Below are positions 45,130 to 54,885 of a stretch of DNA of 64,000 nucleotides, one piece after another (position 1 is the stretch's first letter; every line of letters begins with the position of its first letter). A model generated the notes under the pieces. It searched no databases. It was not told the DNA's origin and was given only the letters and a program-made list of their open reading frames with translations. A program made the translations under genes and the position numbers. Origin of the DNA: Nitrosomonas sp. (GTDB lineage: Bacteria; Pseudomonadota; Gammaproteobacteria; Burkholderiales; Nitrosomonadaceae); NCBI RefSeq assembly GCF_022842015.1, contig NZ_JALHQJ010000001.1:54427-118426 (forward strand), read 5' to 3'.

Positions 45130-45660
45130 ATGAGAAACAGTTTTAAACTGAAACTATTAGCAGCTGCAATTCTGATGGCAAGTGGTGCTTCTCACGCTGC
45201 ACCGACTGTTATGGGCAATTGGGGTGTTCACGATGATCCTGTTGAGCATGCAAGTGTATTGCTAGGATCAAGTGCCGGTTCGTTTGATCACATATTTACA
45301 TTTAACTTGCTCAATAGAAACGATGTGGTGTCTATCGCGGTCACCAATGATTTTGGAAAATTCAATATTAATGGGGCTGCATTGCAGTTGTGGGAAGAAA
45401 CCAGTGTTGATGGTAACTACACGAATGACACCTCCGTGGGGTCGTTTGCATTTGATTCTTCATCGGTGGGCATGGATTTTGGCAAACTGGGGCCTGGTAA
45501 TTACTACTATGAAATTACAGGTACTGTTTTAGGCTCGAAAGGTGGTTCTTACACACTGGATTCCTACATTTCTCCAGTACCCGAACCGGAAACCTATGCC
45601 ATGTTACTCGCTGGATTAGGGATGATTGGCTTTTCAGTACGACGCCGTCGAGCAGTATAA
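45130..45660 (+). CDS. FxDxF-like PEP-CTERM sorting-domain protein
   Basis: A 176-residue exported protein. Signal peptide about residues 1-23 (LAAAILMASGASHAA). The middle is a beta-rich secreted domain with GSFDHIFTFNL, resembling the FxDxF subgroup. The C-terminus is a full PEP-CTERM signal: VPEPETYAMLLAGLGMIGF followed by the basic RRRR cluster. Exosortase (XrtA-type, not in this window) should cleave at PEP and move the protein to the surface or polymer matrix. ATG 45130 has TTGGAG upstream. A terminator follows. Confidence 0.9.
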   Translation: MRNSFKLKLLAAAILMASGASHAAPTVMGNWGVHDDPVEHASVLLGSSAGSFDHIFTFNLLNRNDVVSIAVTNDFGKFNINGAALQLWEETSVDGNYTNDTSVGSFAFDSSSVGMDFGKLGPGNYYYEITGTVLGSKGGSYTLDSYISPVPEPETYAMLLAGLGMIGFSVRRRRAV

Positions 45661-45700
45661 ATTAGTATAATTATAATTAGTTGCTAATTCATAATCTTAA

Positions 45701-45733
45701 GCTACAGGGGAAAATTTTCCCTGTGGCTTTTTT
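45701..45733 (+). terminator. Intrinsic terminator after the PEP-CTERM gene
   Basis: GCTACAGGGGAAAA pairs with TTTTCCCTGTGGC (stem of about 12 pairs with one bulge) and is followed by six T residues. Confidence 0.85.
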
Positions 45734-45795
45734 ACGACTCAAATCAGTGTTGAAAACGATAGCTATGACTAGTTATTCCAGATTCAAAAAGAAAA

Positions 45796-46176
45796 CTATT
45801 GCATGGAGTGCAAGCCGATCATATTACCTTCAGTGTCCTGGATTAAAGCAATAAAGCCATATTGTCCAATGGGCATTCTCTCGCGTATGATCTGTCCACC
45901 TGCAGTGGCTGCACGACCAGCCTCAACAGCGCAATCAGTGCAGGTAAAATAAATGAGAACGCCATTTCCTCCTCCGGGGCCGTTTTCCATTTTGACCAGT
46001 GCCCCAGACGCTCCAAACTGATCACTTTTCATTGGAAAGCTCCATAATTCTATTTCCATTTCTACGGGACTGTTTAACCGTTCTAACTGAACTTGAAAAA
46101 CCGATTCGTAAAAACGCTTAGCTCGATCCATATCTTGTACATAAATTTCAAACCAGCCGACAGGGTTAGTATTCAT
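45796..46176 (-). CDS. VOC family protein (glyoxalase/bleomycin-resistance fold)
   Basis: A 126-residue single VOC domain. Two beta-alpha-beta-beta-beta modules are visible: NPVGWFEIYVQDMDRAKRFYE at the start and EAGRAATAGGQIIRERMPIG followed by LIQDTEGNMIGL at the end. It has metal-ligand-like residues, but no specific enzyme can be named. AGGAG precedes the ATG. It lies 57 bases downstream of the phosphorylase gene on the same strand. Confidence 0.85.
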   Translation of the reverse strand: MNTNPVGWFEIYVQDMDRAKRFYESVFQVQLERLNSPVEMEIELWSFPMKSDQFGASGALVKMENGPGGGNGVLIYFTCTDCAVEAGRAATAGGQIIRERMPIGQYGFIALIQDTEGNMIGLHSMQ

Positions 46177-46233
46177 CCTAATTTCTCCTGAAAAAAAGTA
46201 AAGATTCGCAATAATTACACCTGAAAAATTTCC

Positions 46234-48786
46234 TTACAACCATACCATCAAGCCCATTTCTAAAGGATGGGAAAGCAATGAATGGTAAGGATAAGTACGA
46301 ATGAAATACTCCTGTTTGCCGCATAATTCAGGAATCAGTTTAAGTTCGAACAAATGCTCGTGCGAATCCTGAGTTCCGGTAAATTCAAACTTGAAGTGCT
46401 GGAAATTGCATAGCTTGGTTGTTTTAAACTGGCGACAAATCAGCAGCTCGATGACGACGTCTTCCGGGGACAGGCCATTCAGATTTGCGGCCACCTTAAA
46501 ATTTACTGCTTCATTAAAATGAATACGTTCACAAGGCGTTTCCAATCGGCGTATTGTAACGCCGCGCCATGCCTGTTTTATTTTGGTTTTCCACGCAGCG
46601 ATATTCTTTGCGTTAACAAAATCGTTTGCTGCATATAGCGTGCCTTTGCTGCTGGCCTGACGATAGAATTTTGTCACATATTCATCGACCATGCGAGTTG
46701 CGTTGTAACGCGGCAATAGGGACATCATCGAGAGCTTGGCCATTCTTACCCACTCCGGTGAATAACCAAGCTTGCCATAGCTGTAATACAGTGGAATCAC
46801 TTGATCCTGAAGAATTTCATAGAGTGCCCGACTTTCTTCTTGGTCACGTAATGCTGCATCCATATTTTCAAGCCCGGGTTTGATGGCCCAGCCATTTTTC
46901 CCGTCATAGCCTTCTCCCCACCAGCCATCCAGTACACTCAGGTTAATTGCACCATTGATACCGGCTTTCATGCCGGAAGTGCCGCTTGCTTCTAATGGAT
47001 AAATCGGATTGTTAAGCCAGACATCGACCCCGGCGACAAGGCGTCGGCCTAGCCGTAAATCATAACCTTCCACCAATAAAAGCCGCCCTTCGAATTCAGG
47101 AAAATGTGCAATCTGGCTGATGCGCCGGATCAAGTCCTGTCCTGGCACATCAGCTGGGTGCGCCTTGCCGGCGAACAAAAACAGTACGGGACGCTCTTGA
47201 TCGAGAATGATTTTCCGTAACCAATCCAGGTTTTCAAATAACAATGCGGCGCGTTTATAGGTAGCAAAGCGACGCGCAAAACCTATTGTCAGAATATTCG
47301 GATTGATGGGGTCGACAAACTTTAGCAGTCGGTCGAGATGTGCCTCGGAGCCACGATTTCTAGCGTTCTGCTCGCTAATACGGGAGCGAATACCATAAAA
47401 CATTTGTGATTTTAATGATTGCCGTACGCTCCAGAACAAATGATCCGGTATTGCATCAATGCCTGACCAATACTCAGTATCGCACATCTTGTTGCGCCAT
47501 TCATGGCCCAGGTAACGATCAAACAAATCGGACCATTCCTGCGCAAGGAAGGTTGGAACATGAACGCCATTGGTGACATAAGAAATTGGATTTTCTTCCG
47601 GCTCGATTTGTGGCCACAAATCCCGGCAAATATTCGAGGAAACATTACCATGTATCTTGCTGACGCCGTTATGAGTGCGTGAGCCATGGATTGCCAATGC
47701 TGTCATATTAAAATCCGGGCTTCCCGCGACATGTCCAAGTGCCAGGAATTCCTCGCGAGTAATATTCAGGCTGCGATAAAAGTTGTCAAAATAGGTTTGG
47801 ATGAGATCAGCATTGAAATGATCGTGCCCGGCAGGAACTGCAGTATGGGTTGTAAAAACCGTATTGACTGCCACACTTTCCAAGGCACTGGCAAAGTCCA
47901 GTCCTTGCTGCACTAGCGCGTGAATTCGTTCCAGAATCATAAAAGCAGCGTGACCTTCATTGATATGCCATATCGTAGGTTTGATGCCGAGCGCTTGCAG
48001 AGTACGCACACCGCCCATACCTAGAATAATTTCTTGTTCTATGCGCATGACTTTGTCGCCACCATAGAGGTTGTGGGTGATGTAGCGATCTTCAGCAGAA
48101 TTTTCCGGCAAATCGGTATCCAACAGAAACAATGTGACATGACCGATTTTTACTTGCCATACTTTTACCGTGACCTCACGCTGCGGGAGCGATACTGTAA
48201 TTTGTAAACTCGAACCATCCTCGCGCGTTACCGGCGTGACAGGCAGATCATCAAAGTCAGAAACAGTGTAGGCGACTTGCTGATTACCCAAAACATCGAT
48301 AGTTTGAGAAAAATATCCTTGTCGATACAGTAAGCCAATCGCTACAAATGGAAGATGCAAATCACTGGCTGCTTTGCAATGATCGCCTGCCAAGATGCCC
48401 AAGCCCCCTGAATAAATAGGCAAGCTTTCGTGAAAACCAAACTCAAAACAAAAATAGGCAATCTGATCTTGTGGATCTAACTCGTCATTAATCGGCGCTG
48501 CAGTAGCATCGTGATAGGAATCATAGGTGGATAGAATGCTATTGTAAGAAGCAAGAAAAACACGATCTTCTGTGGCTTTTATGAGCACTGATTCATCCAC
48601 GCGTTTTAGAAATGCTTTGGGATTATGCCCGACTGCTTCCCATAAATGTGGATCAAGACGGGAAAACAGTGTGCGCGTAGCGCGATCCCAGCTATACCAA
48701 AGATTGTTGGCCAATTCTTCCAGTCGTTTAAGGCGGTTTGGTATTTTAGGATTGACGGTAATGGTGTAAGCGGTGCGCGGAAACAT
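46234..48786 (-). CDS. glgP: Alpha-glucan phosphorylase
   Basis: An 850-residue GT35 enzyme that removes glucose-1-phosphate from glycogen or maltodextrin. It belongs to the subgroup with a DUF3417-type N-terminus (LEELANNLWYSWDRATRTLF near residue 25). Later blocks: CFEFGFHESLPIYSGGLGIL then AGDHCKAASDL, WHINEGHAAF, GFARRFATYKRA near 510 and the PLP-lysine region EASGTSGMKAGINGAINLS near 615. AAGGAGAA precedes the ATG. With glucokinase upstream it suggests mobilisation of stored glucan. Confidence 0.93.
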   Translation of the reverse strand: MFPRTAYTITVNPKIPNRLKRLEELANNLWYSWDRATRTLFSRLDPHLWEAVGHNPKAFLKRVDESVLIKATEDRVFLASYNSILSTYDSYHDATAAPINDELDPQDQIAYFCFEFGFHESLPIYSGGLGILAGDHCKAASDLHLPFVAIGLLYRQGYFSQTIDVLGNQQVAYTVSDFDDLPVTPVTREDGSSLQITVSLPQREVTVKVWQVKIGHVTLFLLDTDLPENSAEDRYITHNLYGGDKVMRIEQEIILGMGGVRTLQALGIKPTIWHINEGHAAFMILERIHALVQQGLDFASALESVAVNTVFTTHTAVPAGHDHFNADLIQTYFDNFYRSLNITREEFLALGHVAGSPDFNMTALAIHGSRTHNGVSKIHGNVSSNICRDLWPQIEPEENPISYVTNGVHVPTFLAQEWSDLFDRYLGHEWRNKMCDTEYWSGIDAIPDHLFWSVRQSLKSQMFYGIRSRISEQNARNRGSEAHLDRLLKFVDPINPNILTIGFARRFATYKRAALLFENLDWLRKIILDQERPVLFLFAGKAHPADVPGQDLIRRISQIAHFPEFEGRLLLVEGYDLRLGRRLVAGVDVWLNNPIYPLEASGTSGMKAGINGAINLSVLDGWWGEGYDGKNGWAIKPGLENMDAALRDQEESRALYEILQDQVIPLYYSYGKLGYSPEWVRMAKLSMMSLLPRYNATRMVDEYVTKFYRQASSKGTLYAANDFVNAKNIAAWKTKIKQAWRGVTIRRLETPCERIHFNEAVNFKVAANLNGLSPEDVVIELLICRQFKTTKLCNFQHFKFEFTGTQDSHEHLFELKLIPELCGKQEYFIRTYPYHSLLSHPLEMGLMVWL

Positions 48787-48874
48787 TTATGTTCTCCTTA
48801 ATGTGAATTATCTTTATGTTTATCTGTAGGGTAAGAAAATCAGATTTAAACCTGAAGTAGTCAAATTTTCAATC

Positions 48875-49867
48875 TTAACCGTTGAGCAAACGATGCGCTT
48901 CCTGTCTGGCACCCAGCAAGCCGACCTCAGGATTTGTAATGATATACACTGGGAATTCGTGCATTAATTGAGAAAATCTCCCTTTGTCGTGGAATGCTTG
49001 CATGAAACCGCCAAGTTTCAGAATACTCAGAATCTTAGGGGCGATGCCGCCAGCTATAAATACACCGCCTCGTGTGAGTCCCGTCAATGCCAGGTTTCCA
49101 GCATAGGCGCCATAAATCTCGGCAAATAAATTGATCGATTTTATCGCAATGGGATGCTGATGAGTAAACGCAAGTGTTGTAATTGTGGCACCGCAATCTT
49201 CTTCAAGGTCGATAGGCGCAAGATTTGAAACAGTTGTAGAACTCATTTGCAGAAATTTGAAAATATTGGTTAACCCGGATCCCGAGAGTAATCGCTCTAC
49301 AGATACATGATCAAATTTATTGAGGAGCATTTCAAGCAACTCAATTTGTAGTGCGCTGGTCGGGGCAAAATCCATATGACCCGCTTCGGTGGGTATTGGA
49401 GAATAGCGATCTTTCAGCCAAGTGAGCCAGGCTACACCCATCCCCGTACCTGCGCCCAGTACCACACGCATTGACTGTGCCAGTGATTTTCCAGTCTGTA
49501 GTGTTGCCATATCGCTCGGTGACAAGCTTTCAATGCCCAAAGCGGCGGCTTCAAAGTCATTAATCAGCTTTACAGAGGGAATTGAAAATTCAGCCGAAAT
49601 GTCGCTGCTACTAATTTGCCAAGGCAAATTAGTTAGTTGTGCTTGCTGTGCAACAACAGGGCCTGCAACCGCAAAGCATGCTGAAAGCAGGCGGTTTGTA
49701 TTTCGGGTTCGGTTCAGAAAGTCTTGCAAGATTTCAGAGAAGGTCGCAAATTTATGATTGTCATAACGGTGAGTGAATAACTCTCGTACCATACCATTAT
49801 TTATTTCTGCTGCATGCAGAATGGTTTTGGTACCGCCGATATCTCCACAGACTAATTGCTTGTTCAA
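48875..49867 (-). CDS. glk: Glucokinase
   Basis: A 330-residue ATP-dependent glucose kinase. The phosphate loop is CGDIGGTKT at residues 7-15, the catalytic Asp region is LINDFEAAALGIE near 100 and the second nucleotide block VLGAGTGMGVAWL near 138. Also GGVFIAGGIAPK near 268. The frame opens with TTG at 49867, with no good ribosome-binding site; no better in-frame start is near. Upstream of glgP by 88 bases. Confidence 0.93.
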   Translation of the reverse strand: MNKQLVCGDIGGTKTILHAAEINNGMVRELFTHRYDNHKFATFSEILQDFLNRTRNTNRLLSACFAVAGPVVAQQAQLTNLPWQISSSDISAEFSIPSVKLINDFEAAALGIESLSPSDMATLQTGKSLAQSMRVVLGAGTGMGVAWLTWLKDRYSPIPTEAGHMDFAPTSALQIELLEMLLNKFDHVSVERLLSGSGLTNIFKFLQMSSTTVSNLAPIDLEEDCGATITTLAFTHQHPIAIKSINLFAEIYGAYAGNLALTGLTRGGVFIAGGIAPKILSILKLGGFMQAFHDKGRFSQLMHEFPVYIITNPEVGLLGARQEAHRLLNG

Positions 49868-50040
49868 GGGTTTTTATTTAGAAATTAATCAAACATCTTG
49901 ATTTAAAGCTGATAAGCGATTTTAGGTTTTAGCAAAACCAATGAGTAGTATACATCGATATGTATGTTTCCATTGCCATTCCGCTTAATTGACTTACAAT
50001 GCGACCTTCAATGCATAATTCTAGTATCTCATCATTCAAA

Positions 50041-51540
50041 ATGTCTGAGCCGTTGATTATTGCTAAATCTAACCAATCTGAGTTAGCGCTTTTGCCCGAA
50101 ATGGCCACGCGCCACGGATGTATTACAGGTGCCACGGGGACAGGAAAGACGGTGACTTTGCAGAAACTGGCCGAAAGTTTTTCGAATATCGGTGTGCCGG
50201 TATTCATGGCCGATGTCAAAGGTGATTTAACCGGCATCAGTCAACCGGGTTCATTGACTGATAAATTAAAAACTCATTTGAATAGGATGCAGGCGAACAT
50301 TCCACAATGGCAAGGTTTTCCAGTCACGTTGTGGGATGTGTTGCAAGAGAATGGACATCCGTTACGTGCGACTATTTCTGATATGGGACCGCTGTTGCTG
50401 GCCCGTCTGCTGAATCTCAATGAAACGCAAGAAGGTGTCTTAACGCTGGTTTTTAAGGTGGCGGATGATTATGGATTATTGTTGCTCGATCTCAAAGACC
50501 TGCGCGCATTGCTGCAATTTGTGGGCGATAACGCGGAAAAATTCAAGACCCAGTATGGCAGCGTTTCGTCGGCATCAATTGGCGCCATCCAACGTGGTTT
50601 GCTGCAAATAGAAAAACAGGGTGGAGATCACTTTTTTGGTGAGCCCATGTTGAATATCGAGGATTTATTGCAAACTATCGATGGCAAAGGTGTTGTTAAT
50701 ATTCTTGTGGCTGATAAGTTATTAAACGCACCAAGATTGTACAGCACTTTTTTGCTGTGGCTGTTATCCGAGTTATACGAGAATTTGCCGGAAATCGGAG
50801 ATCGTGATAAACCTCAGTTGGTATTCTTTTTCGATGAAGCGCACTTGCTGTTTAGCACAGCGACATCGGCCTTGCTGGAGAAAATCGAACAGGTTGTGCG
50901 ATTGATACGTTCCAAAGGTGTCGGCGTTTATTTCGTCACGCAGAATCCGTTTGATATCCCCGAGAAGGTACTGACTCAGTTAAGCAACCGCATTCAGCAT
51001 GCTTTACGCGCATTTACGCCACGTGATCAAAAAGCTGTGAACTCCGTTGCTGATACTATGCGACCCAATCCGGAACTGAATATCAAGCAAGCCATCCTTG
51101 AGCTTTCCGTAGGCGAGGCGCTAATTTCATTTCTTGAACGCGACGGCTCTCCTGGCATTACCGAGCGCGCGTATATACTTCCACCGGCCAGCCAAATTGG
51201 GCCGATCACACAGGAAGAGCGGCAGCAGCTGCGGCAGGCTTCTATTGTGGCTGGCGTGTATGAGCAGGAAATCGACCGCGAAAGTGCCTTTGAGCTGCTC
51301 CTGGCACGAGCGGGTACTGAAAGCCCGTCCGATAATGAAAACTTGAAAAGACCGATGGAAGAGGAAGGGCTAAAAGATTTGAACGATTTATTCTCAAGAT
51401 CATCAAGCGGACGAGGAAGGCGGCACGATGGGGTGATGGATGCCATGGCAAAAAGTGCAGCGCGATCAATCGGTTCGTCCATTGCGCGCGCAATTACTCG
51501 AGGCCTACTCGGATCATTATTGGGTCAAAGGCGGCGATAG
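50041..51540 (+). CDS. HerA-like ATPase, DUF853 family
   Basis: A P-loop ATPase of the HerA/FtsK-like DUF853 group, 499 residues from ATG 50041. Walker A is GATGTGKT at residues 30-37, Walker B is [11 protein letters not shown] near 260, and an arginine-finger-like [17 protein letters not shown] follows. The C-terminal tail is Arg/Ser-rich and ends in GQRRR. ATG 50041 is preferred to ATG 49999 because family members begin MSEPL and continue into this fold; neither start has a clear ribosome-binding site. Its biological job is not established. Confidence 0.87.
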   Translation: MSEPLIIAKSNQSELALLPEMATRHGCITGATGTGKTVTLQKLAESFSNIGVPVFMADVKGDLTGISQPGSLTDKLKTHLNRMQANIPQWQGFPVTLWDVLQENGHPLRATISDMGPLLLARLLNLNETQEGVLTLVFKVADDYGLLLLDLKDLRALLQFVGDNAEKFKTQYGSVSSASIGAIQRGLLQIEKQGGDHFFGEPMLNIEDLLQTIDGKGVVNILVADKLLNAPRLYSTFLLWLLSELYENLPEIGDRDKPQLVFFFDEAHLLFSTATSALLEKIEQVVRLIRSKGVGVYFVTQNPFDIPEKVLTQLSNRIQHALRAFTPRDQKAVNSVADTMRPNPELNIKQAILELSVGEALISFLERDGSPGITERAYILPPASQIGPITQEERQQLRQASIVAGVYEQEIDRESAFELLLARAGTESPSDNENLKRPMEEEGLKDLNDLFSRSSSGRGRRHDGVMDAMAKSAARSIGSSIARAITRGLLGSLLGQRRR

Positions 51541-51646
51541 AAAGTAGATTAATAACTCAGAATGCTTGATAAAAATCATTTTGAACCTGTTTTTAACACT
51601 GCAGCGGCAATGACCGGTTAAATCTCCAGCTACCTCAGTGACGGTT

Positions 51647-53752
51647 CTAATCTTCTATGCGGCGAATGGTAGTAATTTCACGCAGGTGTCTGAGGCCGCG
51701 AATGACTTGCGAGAGATGAAGTCTGTTGTTAACTTGCAGGACGAAGCGCATGTGCATTCGCTCATTTTCGCTTTCCATGGCAATATCATCAATATTTGAA
51801 TCAGCCTTGGCAATTTCAGCCGCAACTCGCGCTAAAACGCCCTGTTTATTGTCTGTGATTATCTCAATGGCCGCTTCAAAAGTTCGAGTGATGTCTTTCC
51901 CCCAAGCCACATTGAGATAGTTTTCCTGATTCTTGGGGTTGTGTGAAATGTTATTACAATTCAATACATGAATAATTAGTCCAGAATCTTTTTTGATAAT
52001 GCCGACGATGGCGTCGTCCGGTATCGGGCGGCAGCATTTGGCAAATTGCACTGCTGAACCTTCAGTTCCCAATATGGTAATAGGGGTTGCAGTCTGTTCC
52101 TTGAAAATGGATTCTGACGGGGCTGTTAACCGCCTTGCTACCACAGCTGGAAGCTGTTTGCCTAAAGCCATTTCAGTAAATAATTCTTGCTTGGATTTGA
52201 CGCCGCTATCGCGCGCTAACTTATTCCACTGGGCTACGGTAATAGAGTCTGGATTAATATTAAACGATATAAATGCTTGATTTAACAAGCGCTCACCTAA
52301 CTTAATTGATTCCTCGTATTGAATTGTCTTGAGAAAATGGCGGATATGCGAACGCGCTCTTGCGGTTGCAACATAACCAAGCCAGGATGGGTTGGGCTTG
52401 GCATACGGCGCGGTAACGATTTCTATGCGGTCTCCGCTTTTCAATTTTATGCGTAATGGTGCATTTTCACCGTTAATTTTGGCAGCAACACAGCAATTGC
52501 CGACATCGGAATGCACGGCATAGGCAAAATCAACGGCGGTTGATCCCCTGGGTAGCGTTAATATTTTACCTTGCGGGGTGAAAACAAAAACGTCGCTGGG
52601 GAATAAATCGATTTTAAGATGTTCCAGAAATTCTGATGAATCCGTTGAACTGCTGAGTGTTTCCATTAAGCTATGCAGCCATTGGCTAGTTTTTAAATGC
52701 AATTCATCAAAATTTCCATCTAAATTTTTATAGAGCCAGTGGGAAGCTACGCCATTTTCAGCAATTCGGTGCATTTCAGCAGTACGGATTTGAATTTCGA
52801 TCGGTATGCCGAAGGGACCCAATAAGGTGCTATGCAAGGATTGATAATCATTATTTTTGGGAATCGCTATGTAGTCCTTGAATTTTCCCGGAATTGGTTT
52901 GTATAAGCTGTGCAACATTCCTAATGCAACATAGCATGAAGGTATATCTTTGACGATAACGCGAAAACCGTAAATATCAAGTACTTCAGAGAAAGACAAA
53001 TGTTTCTCCAGCATCTTGTTATAAATACTGTAAAGATGTTTCTCGCGCCCGGTCACTTCCGCGTCTAAATGTGCCTCTTTGAGCTTTGACGTAATGACTT
53101 CGAGTATTTTTCCAACCACTTCACGCCGATTTCCGCGCGCTGCCCTAGTCGCTTTCACCAGTACTTTATGGCGCAAGGGATAAGAATAGCGAAAGCCCAG
53201 TTCTTGAAGTTCCTGGTAGATATTGTTAAGCCCCAGCCGGTGAGCAATGGGTGCATAAATTTCCAGAGTTTCCCGCGCGATGCTGCGTTGTTTGGCTGGA
53301 ATCATGACAGATAATGTTTGCATATTGTGCAAGCGATCTGCCAATTTTATTAGAATGACACGGACATCACGGGCCATTGCCAGTAACATCTTGCGAAAAT
53401 TTTCAGCTTGCGCTTCTTCCTGTGTTTGGAATTCAATTTTTGCAAGCTTAGAAACACCATCCACTAATTCCGCGACGGGTTCACCGAATCTTTCACTGAT
53501 TTCAGCTTTGGAAATATCTGTATCTTCGACCACATCATGCAACAGGGCTGCCGTCAAGGTAGGGGCATCGAGACGCAACTTGCTTAGAATTCTTGCTACC
53601 GCTACAGGGTGAGAGATATAGGGTTCTCCGGACTTGCGGAATTGCCCTGAATGCGCTCCTAAACCAAATGAATAAGCATTTCTGAGCTGAATAATATCTT
53701 CAGGTTTAAGATATTGCGATGTCTCTGAAAATAAAAAATCTGCTTCTGCCAT
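51647..53752 (-). CDS. spoT: Bifunctional (p)ppGpp synthetase/hydrolase
   Basis: A 701-residue Rel/SpoT protein controlling the stringent response. The HD hydrolase domain (about 45-150) has the intact AALLHDVVEDT motif and LADRLHNMQTL. The synthetase domain (about 230-350) has DIYGFRVIVKD, GKFKDYIAIPKNNDYQSLHS and EIQIRTAEMHRIAE. TGS (about 385-450) and the C-terminal ACT (about 625-700) follow. With HD residues intact it should both make and degrade ppGpp. Downstream of rpoZ, the same order as in many proteobacteria. Confidence 0.96.
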   Translation of the reverse strand: MAEADFLFSETSQYLKPEDIIQLRNAYSFGLGAHSGQFRKSGEPYISHPVAVARILSKLRLDAPTLTAALLHDVVEDTDISKAEISERFGEPVAELVDGVSKLAKIEFQTQEEAQAENFRKMLLAMARDVRVILIKLADRLHNMQTLSVMIPAKQRSIARETLEIYAPIAHRLGLNNIYQELQELGFRYSYPLRHKVLVKATRAARGNRREVVGKILEVITSKLKEAHLDAEVTGREKHLYSIYNKMLEKHLSFSEVLDIYGFRVIVKDIPSCYVALGMLHSLYKPIPGKFKDYIAIPKNNDYQSLHSTLLGPFGIPIEIQIRTAEMHRIAENGVASHWLYKNLDGNFDELHLKTSQWLHSLMETLSSSTDSSEFLEHLKIDLFPSDVFVFTPQGKILTLPRGSTAVDFAYAVHSDVGNCCVAAKINGENAPLRIKLKSGDRIEIVTAPYAKPNPSWLGYVATARARSHIRHFLKTIQYEESIKLGERLLNQAFISFNINPDSITVAQWNKLARDSGVKSKQELFTEMALGKQLPAVVARRLTAPSESIFKEQTATPITILGTEGSAVQFAKCCRPIPDDAIVGIIKKDSGLIIHVLNCNNISHNPKNQENYLNVAWGKDITRTFEAAIEIITDNKQGVLARVAAEIAKADSNIDDIAMESENERMHMRFVLQVNNRLHLSQVIRGLRHLREITTIRRIED

Positions 53753-53939
53753 TGAGTTTAATTAATTTAGTATGCATCATTAAATTACTGAATATTTAAG
53801 TTCTCAAGTTTAAGCTTAAATCAGAAATTAATATTTGAAAGTTTGCTATGGCGATGTGTCAGGATACCTAACCAATCGACCTGTAATTAGATTTTAGAAA
53901 TTACTGGGGTTTACGGGTTTTGTAATTTTAAAGTCATTT

Positions 53940-54146
53940 CTACATATTTCTGGGATTGAGAATGTCCAAGCCTACCTTGCCTTGGGCTACTTCACGTAAA
54001 GCTACGACCGTAGGCTTATTACGCCCAGCTTCAACCAAAGGTGCAGAACCAATTGCTAGTTGCCTTGCTCGTGCCGTTGCAACTAGCGTCATATCAAATC
54101 GATTGGATATCCTTTTCAAACAATCATCAACAGTAATTCGTGCCAT
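53940..54146 (-). CDS. rpoZ: RNA polymerase omega subunit
   Basis: A 68-residue omega subunit that helps beta-prime fold and assemble. Family blocks: [20 protein letters not shown] and [18 protein letters not shown] 54146 has GGAGG 9 bases upstream; a longer frame from 54179 would add 11 unrelated residues. Lies between gmk and spoT. Confidence 0.95.
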   Translation of the reverse strand: MARITVDDCLKRISNRFDMTLVATARARQLAIGSAPLVEAGRNKPTVVALREVAQGKVGLDILNPRNM

Positions 54147-54229
54147 TTCATTTGCCTCCGGAATGATAATAATGTTCAAATTTTACAGGAAAAAACATGA
54201 AATGATGGCGTTTATTAATCAACACTCCA

Positions 54230-54847
54230 TTATGATAGCTGAGCAACTAAAAGGTGGTGTTTCATCGTTTGCCGTTCTGTCTTCAAGCGTTCAGCTTTAA
54301 CAATGCAAATTAAATCGCTGAGCGCTTCGTTCAGTTTGCCGTTAACAATGATGTAATTGAACTCTGCAATATGGCTGATTTCTTCTCGAGCCGCCTTAAG
54401 TCGTTTTTTGATGATCTCAGGATCATCCTGTGCGCGAGTTTTTAGCCGGGTTGCCAGCGCTTCGGCTGAAGGTGGAAGAATAAAGATAGCGATAGAATGA
54501 GGGAAAATTTGTTTTATTTGCTTTGCGCCCTGGCAATCAATTTCAAGCAAAATATCCTGTCCGGATGACATTGCGTCATTGAGCCAGTGCTGCGAGGTAC
54601 CGTAGAGATTGCCATAAACTTCTGCACTTTCCACAAATTCACCATTAAATAGCATTTGTTTGAATTTCGCTTCAGTGACAAAGTGATAATCACGGCCATC
54701 GATTTCTCCATTGCGGGGAAGTCGAGTGGTGTGTGAGACTGACAGATTAAGATTCAAACTCGATTGCAGTAATTCTCGAACCAGACTGGTTTTTCCGGCT
54801 CCTGATGGTGCGCTGATAACAAACAAACAACCTGGAGTTTTAATCAT
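54230..54847 (-). CDS. gmk: Guanylate kinase
   Basis: A 205-residue kinase converting GMP (or dGMP) and ATP to GDP (or dGDP). P-loop SAPSGAGKTSLVREL near residue 11, GMP-binding SHTTRLPRNGEIDGRDYHFV and EIDCQGAKQIKQIFP follow. ATG 54847 is used; a TTG five codons upstream has no support. First of gmk-rpoZ-spoT. Confidence 0.96.
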   Translation of the reverse strand: MIKTPGCLFVISAPSGAGKTSLVRELLQSSLNLNLSVSHTTRLPRNGEIDGRDYHFVTEAKFKQMLFNGEFVESAEVYGNLYGTSQHWLNDAMSSGQDILLEIDCQGAKQIKQIFPHSIAIFILPPSAEALATRLKTRAQDDPEIIKKRLKAAREEISHIAEFNYIIVNGKLNEALSDLICIVKAERLKTERQTMKHHLLVAQLS

Positions 54848-54885
54848 AATGCTTGTACCCAATCAACTTTTACGTTATTGATTTC

